A stretch of DNA of 25,544 nucleotides from Chara braunii (GCA_003427395.1 BFEA01000519.1:1097731-1123274), one strand, 5' to 3'; shown: positions 1 through 8,730, numbered from the stretch's first letter. Numbers and translations are program-made. Notes: generated from the letters alone by a model not told the origin.

Positions 1-62
<62 letters not shown>

Positions 63-78
63 ACACACTCACATACAC
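1..78. repeat. (AC)n microsatellite
   Basis: An almost uninterrupted CA dinucleotide run starts at the window edge, so its full length is unknown. It decays into CACATAC-type variants before unique sequence begins. Confidence 0.97.
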
Positions 79-551
79 ACGGACATACATTCTCCTGTCT
101 ATTGACGGGGAGCGCCACCTGCGGGAAACTGGGTCCAGCGTCCCATGAACATCGTGAATAAAGCATCAACGTGACCCCACACACACACTCTCTTCGAGTT
201 GTGTATAGCAAACATGACAAAACATACATACAACATATTCACTACCTTACCCTTCTCGAACCACATAAACAAACTAACTATGGGCTGCGCACCAGTGCCC
301 TCACGGTAAGTCATTCATCTTCCTGAGTGTATGCTTCGAGGCCAACCATCTTGTGAAAGCCCACGTATGGCATTTTGTACATAAATAAGGGGTCTCTATC
401 GAATTCACGTTCTCTTTTCCACCCGAGGGTGGGTAGACTAAACAGTATAAAGAGAGAAAGAAAGAGCCGTGCAGCACAGAGCTAGTAGTCAGTGTCCGGG
501 AGCACAAGGACAAACACTAACCTAAAAAAAAAGTAAAAAAAAATGGTAGTG
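79..551. other. Gene-free stretch, nothing recognised
   Basis: Mixed-composition DNA. Two overlapping minus-strand frames of about 70 codons (301-513 and 99-314) are open, but they show no motif or composition that I recognise and are of chance length. A run of A followed by AAAAAAAATGG closes the stretch. Confidence 0.4.
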
Positions 552-623
552 TTGTATTCAAATACAATAGTTTTTTTTTTTTGAAATTTGAATAGAAAAA
601 ATACGCTTTGTATTGGAATACAA
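552..623. repeat. Two near-identical 16-nt palindromes, 56 bp apart
   Basis: Positions 552-567 read TTGTATT-CA-AATACAA and positions 608-623 read TTGTATT-GG-AATACAA. Each is a 7-bp-arm palindrome around a 2-nt centre. Because each is self-complementary, the two can also pair with each other across a T-run spacer. This resembles either a dimer-binding site pair or the ends of a tiny foldback sequence. No function can be assigned. Confidence 0.7.
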
Positions 624-1050
624 CACACATGCATCATATTCGAAGTGTCTTTCTATTCAAGAAAACTGACATATTTTTTTTCAACCACCTGTACCTTTCC
701 AATCTATCGGTCGTGGGCCCTTCGCGTCGAGTTTTGGAGGCGTATGCGGCTGCGGTCAGAGGCCGAGTGCAACCCCCATATTAACTAGCACGAAACAACA
801 AAATGGTTGGCAAAGGTACTGATGGTTTAAGTTTCAGGCCTTGGGGGGCGTGCACCGTTTTATTTTTTTCCAGAATCATGGTCAATATTGGTCTTGCGCC
901 TGCAAGAACTGCCGCTCCCTTAGAGACCTCTACCTACAATTTTAACACCCTTCCAAGGACCAATCTGGGCCAAAGGGAACGACCGGTATAATGAACGATG
1001 AAAATGCCACGAGGGTATAAATGCAACCCTACGGGTTGCGAACTTAGGAC
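624..1050. other. Gene-free stretch before the gypsy remnant
   Basis: Moderate-GC sequence with short open frames only. It lies where the reverse transcriptase of the downstream Ty3/gypsy remnant would be expected, but I could not find RT motifs in any frame, so I leave it unassigned. Confidence 0.4.
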
Positions 1051-1730
1051 ATCATGTGTTCAAGTCTCAAACCTCAAGCATATACTTCGTGCATGCTTTC
1101 AAACACACGGTCCAAACACAGTCATTGGCAACCCCAATCAGCAGTGTAATAGCCAAGGGCAAGGTCGCACTTGCACTGAGAAAAGTCGCTTCCTTTGTAT
1201 GAAAGAGAGTTGTTTGTGCTACATGAGGCACAACATATATTAAGGCACTATATTTAGACCATAAGACACTTCGTTGGTTTGAAGACTTAGACGGGTCGAA
1301 AAAATCTATGAATTTAACGTTGATTTGGAGTCAATCAAAGATAAATATCACCATATAGTTTATGCATTATCTAGGAAACCAAACCTCATCGGAACCATTG
1401 TAGTTTATCTCGATGTTGGAAGAGATTTGTATCAACAAATTAAGGTTGCATCTATAGACACAACTGACCCGATTTTAAGTGCTACAATAGCTAGAGTACT
1501 AGAGAAACCTCATAAAGTGCTTGAGTATAGAGTCAATGGTGGACTGTTGTTTCTGGCTTCAAATAGTGAAGATCAACTATGTATGCATCTTTGTACTTCA
1601 AGTTTGAGATTGTCAAGGCAACTTCATTGGAAGAAGACCTAAGTTAATTTACAATTGTATAGGTGGGTTGGAATGAAATATGATTGTATGCAGTACATAC
1701 TTGGTGAAAACATATTTGGTAAATTAAATA
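1050..1730 (+). pseudogene. Ty3/gypsy retrotransposon remnant: RNase H to integrase zinc-binding region
   Basis: Three plus-strand frames carry successive pieces of a Ty3/gypsy pol. At 1192-1254 a frame reads LYERELFVLHEAQHILRHY, matching the family's RNase H block around (Y)EKELLA...WRHYL. At 1245-1308 a second frame has LDHKTLRWF, matching the TDHKSL block. From 1325 a third frame gives HHIVYALSRKPN, matching the conserved (V)ADALSRKP end of RNase H. After a TAA at 1640 the same frame continues with YRWVGMKYDCMQY, matching the YYWPGM..DV..YV segment of the integrase zinc-binding region. At least two frameshifts and one stop show it is dead. RT, the integrase catalytic core and LTRs were not found, so this is an isolated internal fragment. 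Family assignment is by motif recall, not alignment. Confidence 0.78.
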
Positions 1731-2259
1731 CATAAAATTGTTTGCGTATAGAGTTAAGGATAATGAATACCCTCTACCTATAGTTAGTGATAAATACGTT
1801 AGATTTACTGGAAAATATTGACATTAACTGATGAAGTTCTAAGGGTTTAGATCGACTATTATGTCATCCAATAAACACCTTTAAATTAATGGACAAATTA
1901 TCATAAATATAATAAATAATTTTGTTATAACATACTTTACGTATGTACATTATTAAAAAAAAAACTCAACGGGACAAACACTTGCCCAAAGTAGTTAAAA
2001 TATATAATAATTTTGTAGTGAACCTTGATTGAATTGAATAAGGGTTACTAAGAAGGCGATTAATTATTTGAACCTTCAGTGAATCCAATATTTACCACCC
2101 AAAACCCATGAATTTGTACTGAAGTATGAGAAAGACTTACATACTCAATGCAACATGATAGAGCAAACTCGTAAAAATAAAAAATCATTTAGGTTTATTG
2201 TTAGAGACTATGGTCGACTTATTAGTAAAAAAATATTTGAAGCTTTTATTTTCGTATAG
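1731..2259. other. AT-rich gene-free stretch
   Basis: This follows the gypsy remnant and may contain eroded integrase sequence, but no DDE-core block is readable in any frame. Nothing else was recognised. Confidence 0.45.
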
Positions 2260-2423
2260 AGGATCGTGAGAAATGATTGATATGATAAGACATGCAGAAG
2301 GATCGTGATAAGTGATTGATATAATAGGAAATACAGATGTAGAGGATCGTGAAAAGTGATTGATATGATAGGAAATGCAAAAGGATCGTGAGAAGTGATT
2401 GATATGAAAGGAAATGCAAATGT
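2260..2423. repeat. Minisatellite, four units of about 39 bp
   Basis: Units begin with AGGATCGTGA at 2260, 2299, 2343 and 2382. Their cores read AGTGATTGATATGATAGG with a few substitutions. Three spacings fit a 39-bp unit and the second unit is 44 bp because of a 5-bp insertion. A hairpin-capable GACCAG...CTGGTC and doubled GTCGACCG words follow at about 2453-2510. The minus-strand open frame across the array comes from the repeat and is not evidence of a gene. Confidence 0.9.
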
Positions 2424-2593
2424 TACATCATACATCGCAGAGTTATATGTTTGTCGACCGTCGACACCGATCGTCGACCGTTTTGCAACCGACCAGCAGA
2501 CTTTACTGGTCTGTGGTCTCCGTACCATCAGAAAATAGTCATTCATTGATTTTTTTTCAAATCTGAGTTAAGGGAAATCCGCCGAGAAACTTT

Positions 2594-2740
2594 CGGGGAT
2601 GCGAGTAGGGAGGGGGGGGGTAGGGGGAGTGTAGGGGGCTAGAAGGGGTATTTGGGATATTTTGGGGGTTAATGAGGGTGTTGGGGGGCGATTTGGAGGT
2701 ATTGAGGGGGTATAAAGAGGTATTGGGGGTAGATGAGGTA
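2594..2740 (+). repeat. G-run tract with G-quadruplex potential
   Basis: The plus strand carries about a dozen runs of three to nine G separated by short A/T spacers. The block at 2608-2638 satisfies the four-tract G3+N1-7 pattern. The 3' part repeats GAGGTATTG-G(n)-TA at roughly 20-bp intervals. Cytosine is nearly absent from this strand, giving extreme GC skew. Formation of a quadruplex is an inference. Confidence 0.8.
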
Positions 2741-2929
2741 GTCAGATGTGCTTCTCCCTTCTACATATTTTAAGGGCAGAGGAAAATAATAGGGTTTTAT
2801 ATTCCTCATTGCCTACATCTTCTTTTTTTTTGAAGGGCCCCCAACAGAGAATCTGCAGGGTTCTTACATCTCATCGAAGATACTTGACAAATTTCGGATG
2901 AGCGAGGAGCAAGCCAACAATATATCTTT

Positions 2930-3252
2930 TGGATCCGGATTCAGGTCTGTGTTCCAGCAATTATGGATTACAACTACTTACTGTTGTAACTCTCTTTCTT
3001 TCTTTTGTTTTCCTATGAGCAGTGACCCTAAGGGTCTGGTTTCACTCGTCAGCACTTGCACAAAAAACAAAATATATAGTGGCTTATGATTCCATGTTCT
3101 ACCAGAAGACTCATTATAGTTTTGCACATTTGGTGAATAGTGGAGGGAAACCCTGAACAATCACGTGGTGAGTTGACATGCGACTGCCCAAATAATAACG
3201 TGCTCCGTGCTCCCATAACTGTTGAAACACGGACCTTAATATGAATCTACAC
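2930..3252. repeat. Inverted repeat, arms of about 24-37 bp, spacer about 250 bp
   Basis: AGGTCTGTGTTCCAGCAATT at 2943 onwards is matched in reverse complement at 3214-3237, where CCATAACTGTTGAAACACGG reads back as AGGTC-GTGTT-CA-CA-TTATGG with a few mismatches. A neighbouring GATTCA motif extends the pairing outwards with a small indel. The right arm abuts the foldback at 3245, so the two structures may belong to one composite repeat. Confidence 0.65.
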
Positions 3253-3640
3253 CATATAACTACCATTTCGTCAAAATGAACATTTTTTATTTTTTTAACG
3301 AAATTGAAACTGAGTTTTTTCAACTTTTTGGCCGAAAACTCGTCTAAATTGTGTTGTTCCTGAGGATCCAACGTTTGTAAAACGTTGGACCCCTTAGATG
3401 TATCAGGACTAAGCTTGAGACCAGATACATCCAGAGGGGGACCGCCTGGATGTATCTTGTCTCAAGCTAGGTCCAGATACATATAGGAGTCCAGCGTTTT
3501 AAGAACGTTGGATCCTCAGGAACAACAAAATTTAGACGAGTTTTCGACCAAAAAAATTGAAAAAACTCGGTTTCAATTTTGTTCAAAAAAATAAAAAATG
3601 TCCATTTTGACGAAATGACAGTGACATATAGTTGATGTGT
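3245..3640. mobile_element. Foldback (MITE-like) element of about 396 bp
   Basis: Nearly the whole element is one hairpin. The left arm runs from about 3245 to 3434, the loop is 11 nt (3435-3445), and the right arm runs from 3446 to about 3640. Examples of pairing are CATTTCGTCAAAATG with CATTTTGACGAAATG, TGAGGATCCAACGTT with AACGTTGGATCCTCA, and GATACATCCAG with CTGGATGTATC immediately at the loop. Arms match over about 190 nt with scattered substitutions and small indels. A smaller palindrome, CCAACGTTT-GTA-AAACGTTGG (3368-3388), is nested in the left arm. No ORF and no convincing target-site duplication were found, so the superfamily is unknown. A long-hairpin small-RNA precursor is an alternative reading. 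Confidence 0.85.
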
Positions 3641-4323
3641 TGTCGCCCTGCAATATGTTCGAGAAGTACCGCTTTCATGGAGAGGAGGCCCTTGCTAATT
3701 ATTTGCAGGGTTTTTTAGGATTACCGCAAATGTATTCTATTTAATGTTAAACGGGTTATTTGCTTTCTCTCTCTCTCGTGCACGTGCGTGCGCATGAGTT
3801 TTTATATATCACAATCATGTTGGTGGGATTATTAGAGGTTCTGGACCCAAACAAAAAAAATTAAAAAATCAACAAGGTGTTCACGACCCCCAATCAGCAG
3901 GTGCCGACCACTGCAGCTGACCGGTGAGCTGCTCAACAACCGAGCAGTCAAGGGTCGTGGATTGTCAAGGTGTGAAACATTGATATATCGTGGATATACC
4001 TCCTCACCTCCACACCTATGTTGTGTTTCATTTATCAAAGTTGTTGGTATGTATGAGAAACAATTCATTCATATCACTCATGTATATAATTCTCGATAGC
4101 ATGGGCAATCACTAGTACACGAAGATATTCGTAGATAAAAATGTTTATAGGTTTGGAATCAGGGGAAGACTGTAGACATAGCATAAGGTCTTATTCTAGT
4201 ACTAGAAATTTGAGAATGATGGATGTTGTATTGGAAATAAACTATAAAATACAACCGCAACCATAGTGCTGATATACTACAAATGAGTTAACGGGAGTGT
4301 ATACATAACAATATATCTATATA
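3641..4323. other. Gene-free stretch with a short CT run and a GT/GC alternating patch
   Basis: A TCTCTCTCTC run at about 3766-3777 leads into GTGCACGTGCGTGCGCATG, a short alternating purine-pyrimidine patch. The rest, including a 78-codon minus frame at 3832-4068, shows no recognisable gene. Confidence 0.5.
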
Positions 4324-4982
4324 CAGGATTACCTGACCGAACGTTCGGGGGCGCCCGGGCTGGCCCCCGAACATTCGGGCGTTCGGGGTCCCGTTCGGGG
4401 GCCGAACACCTCCAGGTTCGGCCCCCGCCAAAAAATATTTTGGAGCCTAAAAATAAGTTTTTCTTCTATGATGTAACCTACATGCCTATAAATTTTGAAT
4501 CCATTCTTCTAAGCCAAAAAAACATTAAAAATCGTCAAAGATGGGGGTGTCAAAACGTGCTCACCCACTCACTATTTTATTTTTTTTCACTTTTCACTTT
4601 TTGTTTTCACTTTATTTCGGGGCCCAAAATTTTTTATTATTTTTTGAAAAATTTTTAATGAGTTATTGATTATGAAAACTACATATCTGTAAATTTTCAG
4701 GCCATTTGTCAATGCCAAAACATAATTAAAAATCGACAAAGATGGAGGTGTCAAAAAGGTGTTGGGACACTCACTCATTTTAATTCTCTTTTTATTTTTT
4801 CTTATTTTTATCGTAGTGTTTATTTTCTGTATTTGATTGTTAATTCAAATTTGGTAAAGAATTTGGATGTAGTGCCCAGGCAAATGTCGTTTAGTTTAGT
4901 TTTCTCCATAACATATTTTNGCAAATGTCGTTTAGTTTAGTTTTCTCCATAACATATTTTGTTTTCGGAATTTTTTGAAAAC

Positions 4983-5013
<31 letters not shown>

Positions 5014-5087
5014 CCGCGTTTGGTCTGAACGACCGATCGCCTTCCGAAAGGGTCCCGTACGGGGATCCCTCAACGTCTTAACCCGGG
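4324..5087. mobile_element. hAT-like non-autonomous element, copy 1 (right end uncertain)
   Basis: It begins CAGGATTACC, close to the CAGGGTTGTC start of copy 2 at 17283. A GC-rich left subterminal block follows (4337-4430) with repeated CCGAACGTTCGG-type palindromes, then CAAAAAATATTTTG. The interior holds two diverged direct units, each ending AAAAATCG-CAAAGATGG-GGTGTCAAAA and CACTCACT. The 3' part has a 30-T run (4984-5013) followed by CGCGTTTGGTCTGAACGACCG, which corresponds to the right block of copy 2. No transposase is encoded. The right terminus is poorly defined (possibly near CTTAACCCGG) and no target-site duplication was found. The single N and 40-bp duplication at 4880-4960 lie inside it. 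Confidence 0.7.
4880..4960. other. Single N flanked by an exact 40-bp direct duplication: likely assembly seam
   Basis: The 40 bases at 4880-4919, starting GCAAATGTCG and ending AACATATTTT, are repeated without a mismatch at 4921-4960, with one N at 4920 between them. Perfect identity next to a single N suggests two contig ends that overlap but were not merged, not a biological tandem repeat. The short copy at 23941 has a single equivalent of this block. Confidence 0.85.
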
Positions 5088-5540
5088 AGTGCAGCTTATG
5101 TTGGAAACCAGGTTCATCATCCATCGTCTGAAACTTCAAAGAAAGGATGCAACGAGACCAAAAAAATCCGAGAACAAAAATAAGGGGATCAAAACAACCA
5201 CAAACTTCAATAAATTTATATCCAAGATCTCCTGCTAGTTTGTCTGTAAGTTTTACCCAACTTCGTTTCAAGATTTTACAAAAGAGTCTGAGAGTCGGTA
5301 CAAATTTATAACCTCCAGAAAGCCTAAACCGCCTAGACGGGTCTGCAACCACGCACTCTTCGATCTTAAATAATAACAATGTCCACATTCGTAAGCTGGC
5401 AATTTTTCTGAATAAGTTAGGCTGGATGAAGAAACAAATAAGAAAGAAAGGTCAATTAAGATCAAAGAAAGTAGTAAACTAATAACCAAATACACACAAA
5501 TAGGTGTAAACTCCATAAACCAATCACACTTTGTTTTGTG
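5088..5540. other. Gene-free stretch between hAT-like copy 1 and the tRNA-like sequence
   Basis: Moderate-GC DNA. Two overlapping minus frames pass through it, but one runs into the poly-T/A tract of the element and neither shows a recognisable domain. Confidence 0.4.
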
Positions 5541-5613
5541 AGGAAAATAGTTCCAATGGTAGAAAAATGGTCTAAAAAACCATAGGTTAAGGGTTCGAAT
5601 CCCTTTTCTCCTG
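5541..5613 (+). tRNA. tRNA-like cloverleaf resembling bacterial or mitochondrial tRNA-Trp; anticodon AAA, probable pseudogene
   Basis: Exactly 73 nt fit the canonical plan. The acceptor AGGAAAA/TTCTCCT pairs 6 of 7, with A5-C68 mismatched. U8-A9 is present. The D arm GTTC...GAAA pairs 3 of 4. The anticodon stem ATGGT/ACCAT is perfect with loop CTAAAAA. The variable loop AGGTT is 5 nt. The T stem AAGGG/CCCTT is perfect with loop TTCGAAT. The discriminator is G73. From memory, bacterial tRNA-Trp shares A1 and G73, TAGTTCAAT-GGTAGA, and GGTCT(CCA)AAACC around the anticodon. Here positions 34-36 read AAA instead of CCA. The D loop appears to carry one extra C. CCA is not encoded. I read it as a decayed organelle- or bacterium-derived tRNA. 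An active tRNA decoding UUU is possible but unlikely. Confidence 0.62.
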
Positions 5614-5896
5614 TAATGTGATTATAATTAATATACAAAAATCAACATAGATAGAGAGAAGGTTAACGGAGACCCTAAGTTTCAGACCACTTGCCATGTC
5701 ATTTATAAGAAAACCAAAATGTTATTTTAATCAAACTTGCCACCAATTCATAGACTGGAGACCATACTATTTAAACCCGTTACCCAAAGTCTGAATATGG
5801 GGGTCCCCGTTAACCACCTGTGGATGGATACAATTCAAGTTTGCTTCATTAGCGGTTATCAGGTAGTTGAAAATTCAGGAATGAAAATTCTTAAGG

Positions 5897-6290
5897 GAGA
5901 GTTTTTGGCAGTCTGAAAATCCTGAATGGTCATGAAGTGGTGAAAGGTCCGAAGACCCTGAAAACCACCTGTTTAGGCAGGCTGCATCCTGAAGTGGTGA
6001 TTGGTGTCCTGAAGTGGTCAAGTGAGAGTTTTTGGCAGTCTGAAAATCCTGAATGATCCTGAAGTAGTGAAAGGTCCAAAGATCATGAAAACCACCCTTC
6101 ACCACTTGAGGATGCAGCCTGCCTAAACAGGTGGTTTTCAAGGTCTTTGAATATTCCACCACTTCATGACCATTTAAATTTTTCAGACCTGAATGGTCCT
6201 GAGGTGGTGAAAGGTCCGAAGACCTTGAAAACCACCTGTTCAGGCTGGCTGCATCTTGAAGTGGTGAAGGGTGTCCTAAAGTGGTGATGA
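5897..6290. repeat. Mosaic repeat: two direct copies, one inverted copy, one further direct copy
   Basis: GAGAGTTTTTGGCAGTCTG begins at 5897 and again 127 bp later at 6024, where the second copy is cut short. At about 6092-6186 the module appears in reverse complement: GGATGCAGCCTGCCTAAACA there matches TGTTTAGGCAGGCTGCATCC in the first copy. A third forward copy follows at 6188-6290. The inverted and third copies lie almost tail to tail, so a long hairpin of about 90-bp arms is possible. The minus-strand ORF here is caused by the repeat; no known protein domain is visible. Confidence 0.85.
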
Positions 6291-7639
6291 AAAATACGAC
6301 TGTTGTCAATCTTTTCTTGTTTGCTTCCTACCCTACTTATGCAAACTTCAAACAAGTAGTATTCTTGGACACTCTACCACTGCGTCTTTAGTATCACCGC
6401 TCGTACACACTGCACGATGCAACCTTTCATGTTGAAACTTAATCTTTGTCTAATCTAAACGGACATGTGAATTCAGGGAAGTATGAATTGCCTAGATAGG
6501 TTTCCCACCACAGATCTTCAATAAAAACAGCGTTCGATGTACAATTTTTCTTCCCTTCTTAAGTTATTCCTCAATTTTTTAACAGACTGAATTCAATGAA
6601 CTAAGCCTTACACTCAACTTTACTACAAGACTCTTCACCAAGTGTGAGAACATGATGAAATAGGAAACACACTCGGAAGAATCCTTGGAGTTGTCAAAGT
6701 ATGAAAGATTTTGAGTGAACTATATATATGCAACCGATGCATACTAACTTGTGTCTCTCCATCTTTGTGACAGACTATCAAGGCTAAACATAGCCCAAAA
6801 CTCAACTTTAGTTGTTCGACTTCCGATCGAGTAGTGTTCCCACCATTGACGGAAGCTCTCTCACTGCCTCTGTAGTGTCGCTGCTCAGAGATGTTAAGTA
6901 ACCTCTCAGACGATGTATTCCAACAAATTTATTAATCCAGCCATGATGCACTAAAATGCAACCCTAGTAGCATAAACATTCGCTACCCCCTCTTATGTGC
7001 CACTTTTGTCTGTTTTTGCGAAGAAAAATACTCCTCCCGAAGTTACAGAGTCATTCTGTCGAGTTCCTTCAAAATTTGAGGTTTGGCGGTTAGTATCCCA
7101 AGGGACCTATCGACCCTACTATGAAGGAAAGATTTTTTGATATATTCTAAAGTTTTCAAGTTTGCCACAGTGCTTTTAATTTCGAGCAGTGCAAGCGCCT
7201 CAACTAACAAATTGAGCAAACACTGAAATAAGTCTACAGACCTTGGTTCATACAAATCCTCACTCAAGATCTACCCGCTTCAAAACAAGAAGGAGACTTA
7301 CGAACGAACAAAGCGGGATGTGGAGTCTCAGTCGAAGAAAAATGTATGAGACGAAAATCTTATCGAGTGGAGTAGAGGTCTAAGAGATATAAGGCAAGGT
7401 ATGTATCAGGTATAATTATTATTGGAGACAAGAAAAGGGGGAGTTGGAACAATGATGAGTCACAAGGAGAGAGTGTAGAGGTGAGAGAAATGATGGCAGC
7501 GGGAGAGGAAAGGTAAAATGGGGAGGAAGGTCGTATGAATTTAGGCGCGCTGTGGGGTTTAACATCGAAAGGGATTTAACGGATGGTTAATACAAGATCT
7601 AAAGTCGGGATTTGGATTTTTCTGTAAGGAGGTATAAAT
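6291..7639. other. Gene-free stretch; weak diverged direct repeat and one unassigned ORF
   Basis: Two segments about 485 bp apart (about 6371-6440 and 6856-6925) look like diverged direct copies. The first has CACTGCGTCTTTAGTATCACC and the second has CACTGCCTCTGTAGTGTCGC. A minus frame of about 75 codons at 7043-7267 is leucine-rich, lacks an ATG and matches nothing I know. From about 7290 the plus strand becomes strongly purine-rich. Confidence 0.4.
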
Positions 7640-8441
7640 GCATCGCCACACCACTCTCCAAATGTGCAAAATCAGAATGAACTTTCTACTAGAACATGGT
7701 CAGATGCACCCATTTTGAAAGTGGTCGCATGCGAAAACAACGGGACGAGGTTATACGAGTGTATGTGATGCAAAGAAATATGTGGATATACAAAGGTAAG
7801 GATTTAAAAGAGGTGGGTTAAGGAAGGCAGAAGAGTGTTATTTGAAAGAGGTGGGTTTGGGAAGTGAAAGAGTATATTAGAGTGTCGCACGCGATACTAA
7901 AAGGTATAGAAGTCGTTAAGAAGAAGTGGAAAAATGTATACGGGTTTTAGGGGGAGGGCATGATAAAGTATTGAGATTGATGATCAGTAAAAGGAGTCAG
8001 ATAATGGAGAGGAAGGATAACAAATGCGGGACGATAATTTATATACTGTGAGAACGTTGGCTCACAACCCACGGCACCGAACTGTGAGAGGCGATCACAA
8101 GCGGCCGTTATGTATTCGTACGGAGAAGTATGCGATAATATGAAGTGTTTTCAAGGAAATGGTTGAGGCGGTGAAATACAGATAATGCAGTGACCCGGCC
8201 ATGCCTGTAAGGTCGCAGGTTGTTGGCCTTCCAAAAAGTGGCTACATTTCAACACTGTGAAAAAATCGTTTGAAGTTTGTAGGTCATGCCATCTGTGGCC
8301 GCTGCTGTTTTTTTGGCAATACGGACCTCTTCTCACCACTCTCGAAATTTGAAAAGAAAAAAATGTGGTGGGTGCATTTATCCATGTTCTAGCGAAACGT
8401 TCATTCTCATTTTGCAAATTTTGAGAGTGGTGTGCCGATGC
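7640..8441. repeat. Inverted pair of small hairpin sequences flanking a 656-bp spacer
   Basis: Positions 7640-7712 and 8369-8441 are each 73 nt and are reverse complements with scattered mismatches. The left starts GCATCGCCACACCACTCTC and the right, read backwards, starts GCATCGGCACACCACTCTC. Both contain CTAGAACATGG and end GATGCACCCA or AATGCACCCA. The right copy extends into its own hairpin: CACCACTCTCGAAATTTG at 8335 pairs with CAAATTTTGAGAGTGGTG at about 8416 with one mismatch. The left copy has a weaker version. TATA-like words (TATAAATG and, in reverse, TTATAGAG) sit just outside both. The spacer is purine-rich and has no recognisable gene. Confidence 0.75.
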
Positions 8442-8482
8442 TCTATAAGAATGCGAAAGAAAAAGGCTTGACAGGGTGTATC

Positions 8483-8730
8483 AAAATGATTTCAACTAGA
8501 ACCGAAAAAAGAAGAAACGCATAATATTTATAGACAATGAGTGGAAGAAATATTAAAAAATCGAAGAGTTATCATTTTAGGCGGCGGCGCAAAAAAAAAA
8601 GAGAAAACAAAAGGAATTAAAATGATTTTAAGCAAAACTAAAAAGAAAAAAAAATAAAAATTTATAGACAATGAGAAAAAAATAAATAAAACTGACATTT
8701 TAAACGGAGTCACGAAAAAAAAGGAAATGA
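8483..8730. repeat. Diverged A-rich tandem duplication, period about 136 bp
   Basis: AAAATGATTTCAACTAGAAC at 8483 and AAAATGATTTTAAGCAAAAC at 8619 start two similar units. Both contain TTTATAGACAATGAG, then a CATTTTA motif and a long A run. The second unit is more A-rich and slightly shorter. Confidence 0.6.

Noticed and set aside
99-513. Two overlapping minus-strand ORFs of about 70 codons
   Set aside because: Length is within chance expectation, the frames conflict where they overlap, and no domain or codon pattern is recognisable.
2208-2546. 112-codon minus ORF across the 39-bp minisatellite
   Set aside because: Open because the 39-bp repeat unit is a multiple of three and lacks a stop in that frame; the peptide simply repeats the array.
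4891-5388. 165-codon minus ORF running through the poly-T tract of hAT-like copy 1
   Set aside because: It crosses the single N and a 30-nt homopolymer giving poly-lysine, and has no domain.
5875-6309. 144-codon minus ORF in the mosaic repeat
   Set aside because: Generated by repeated modules; internal peptide repeats mirror the DNA repeats and match no known family.
6371-6925. Possible LTR pair
   Set aside because: Similarity between the two segments is short and weak, no TG...CA ends or primer-binding site are seen, and the spacer is only about 485 bp.
7043-7267. Leucine-rich minus ORF of 74 codons
   Set aside because: Starts at TTG with an in-frame TAG just upstream, and no family is recognised. 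Kept only as a note in the gene-free stretch.
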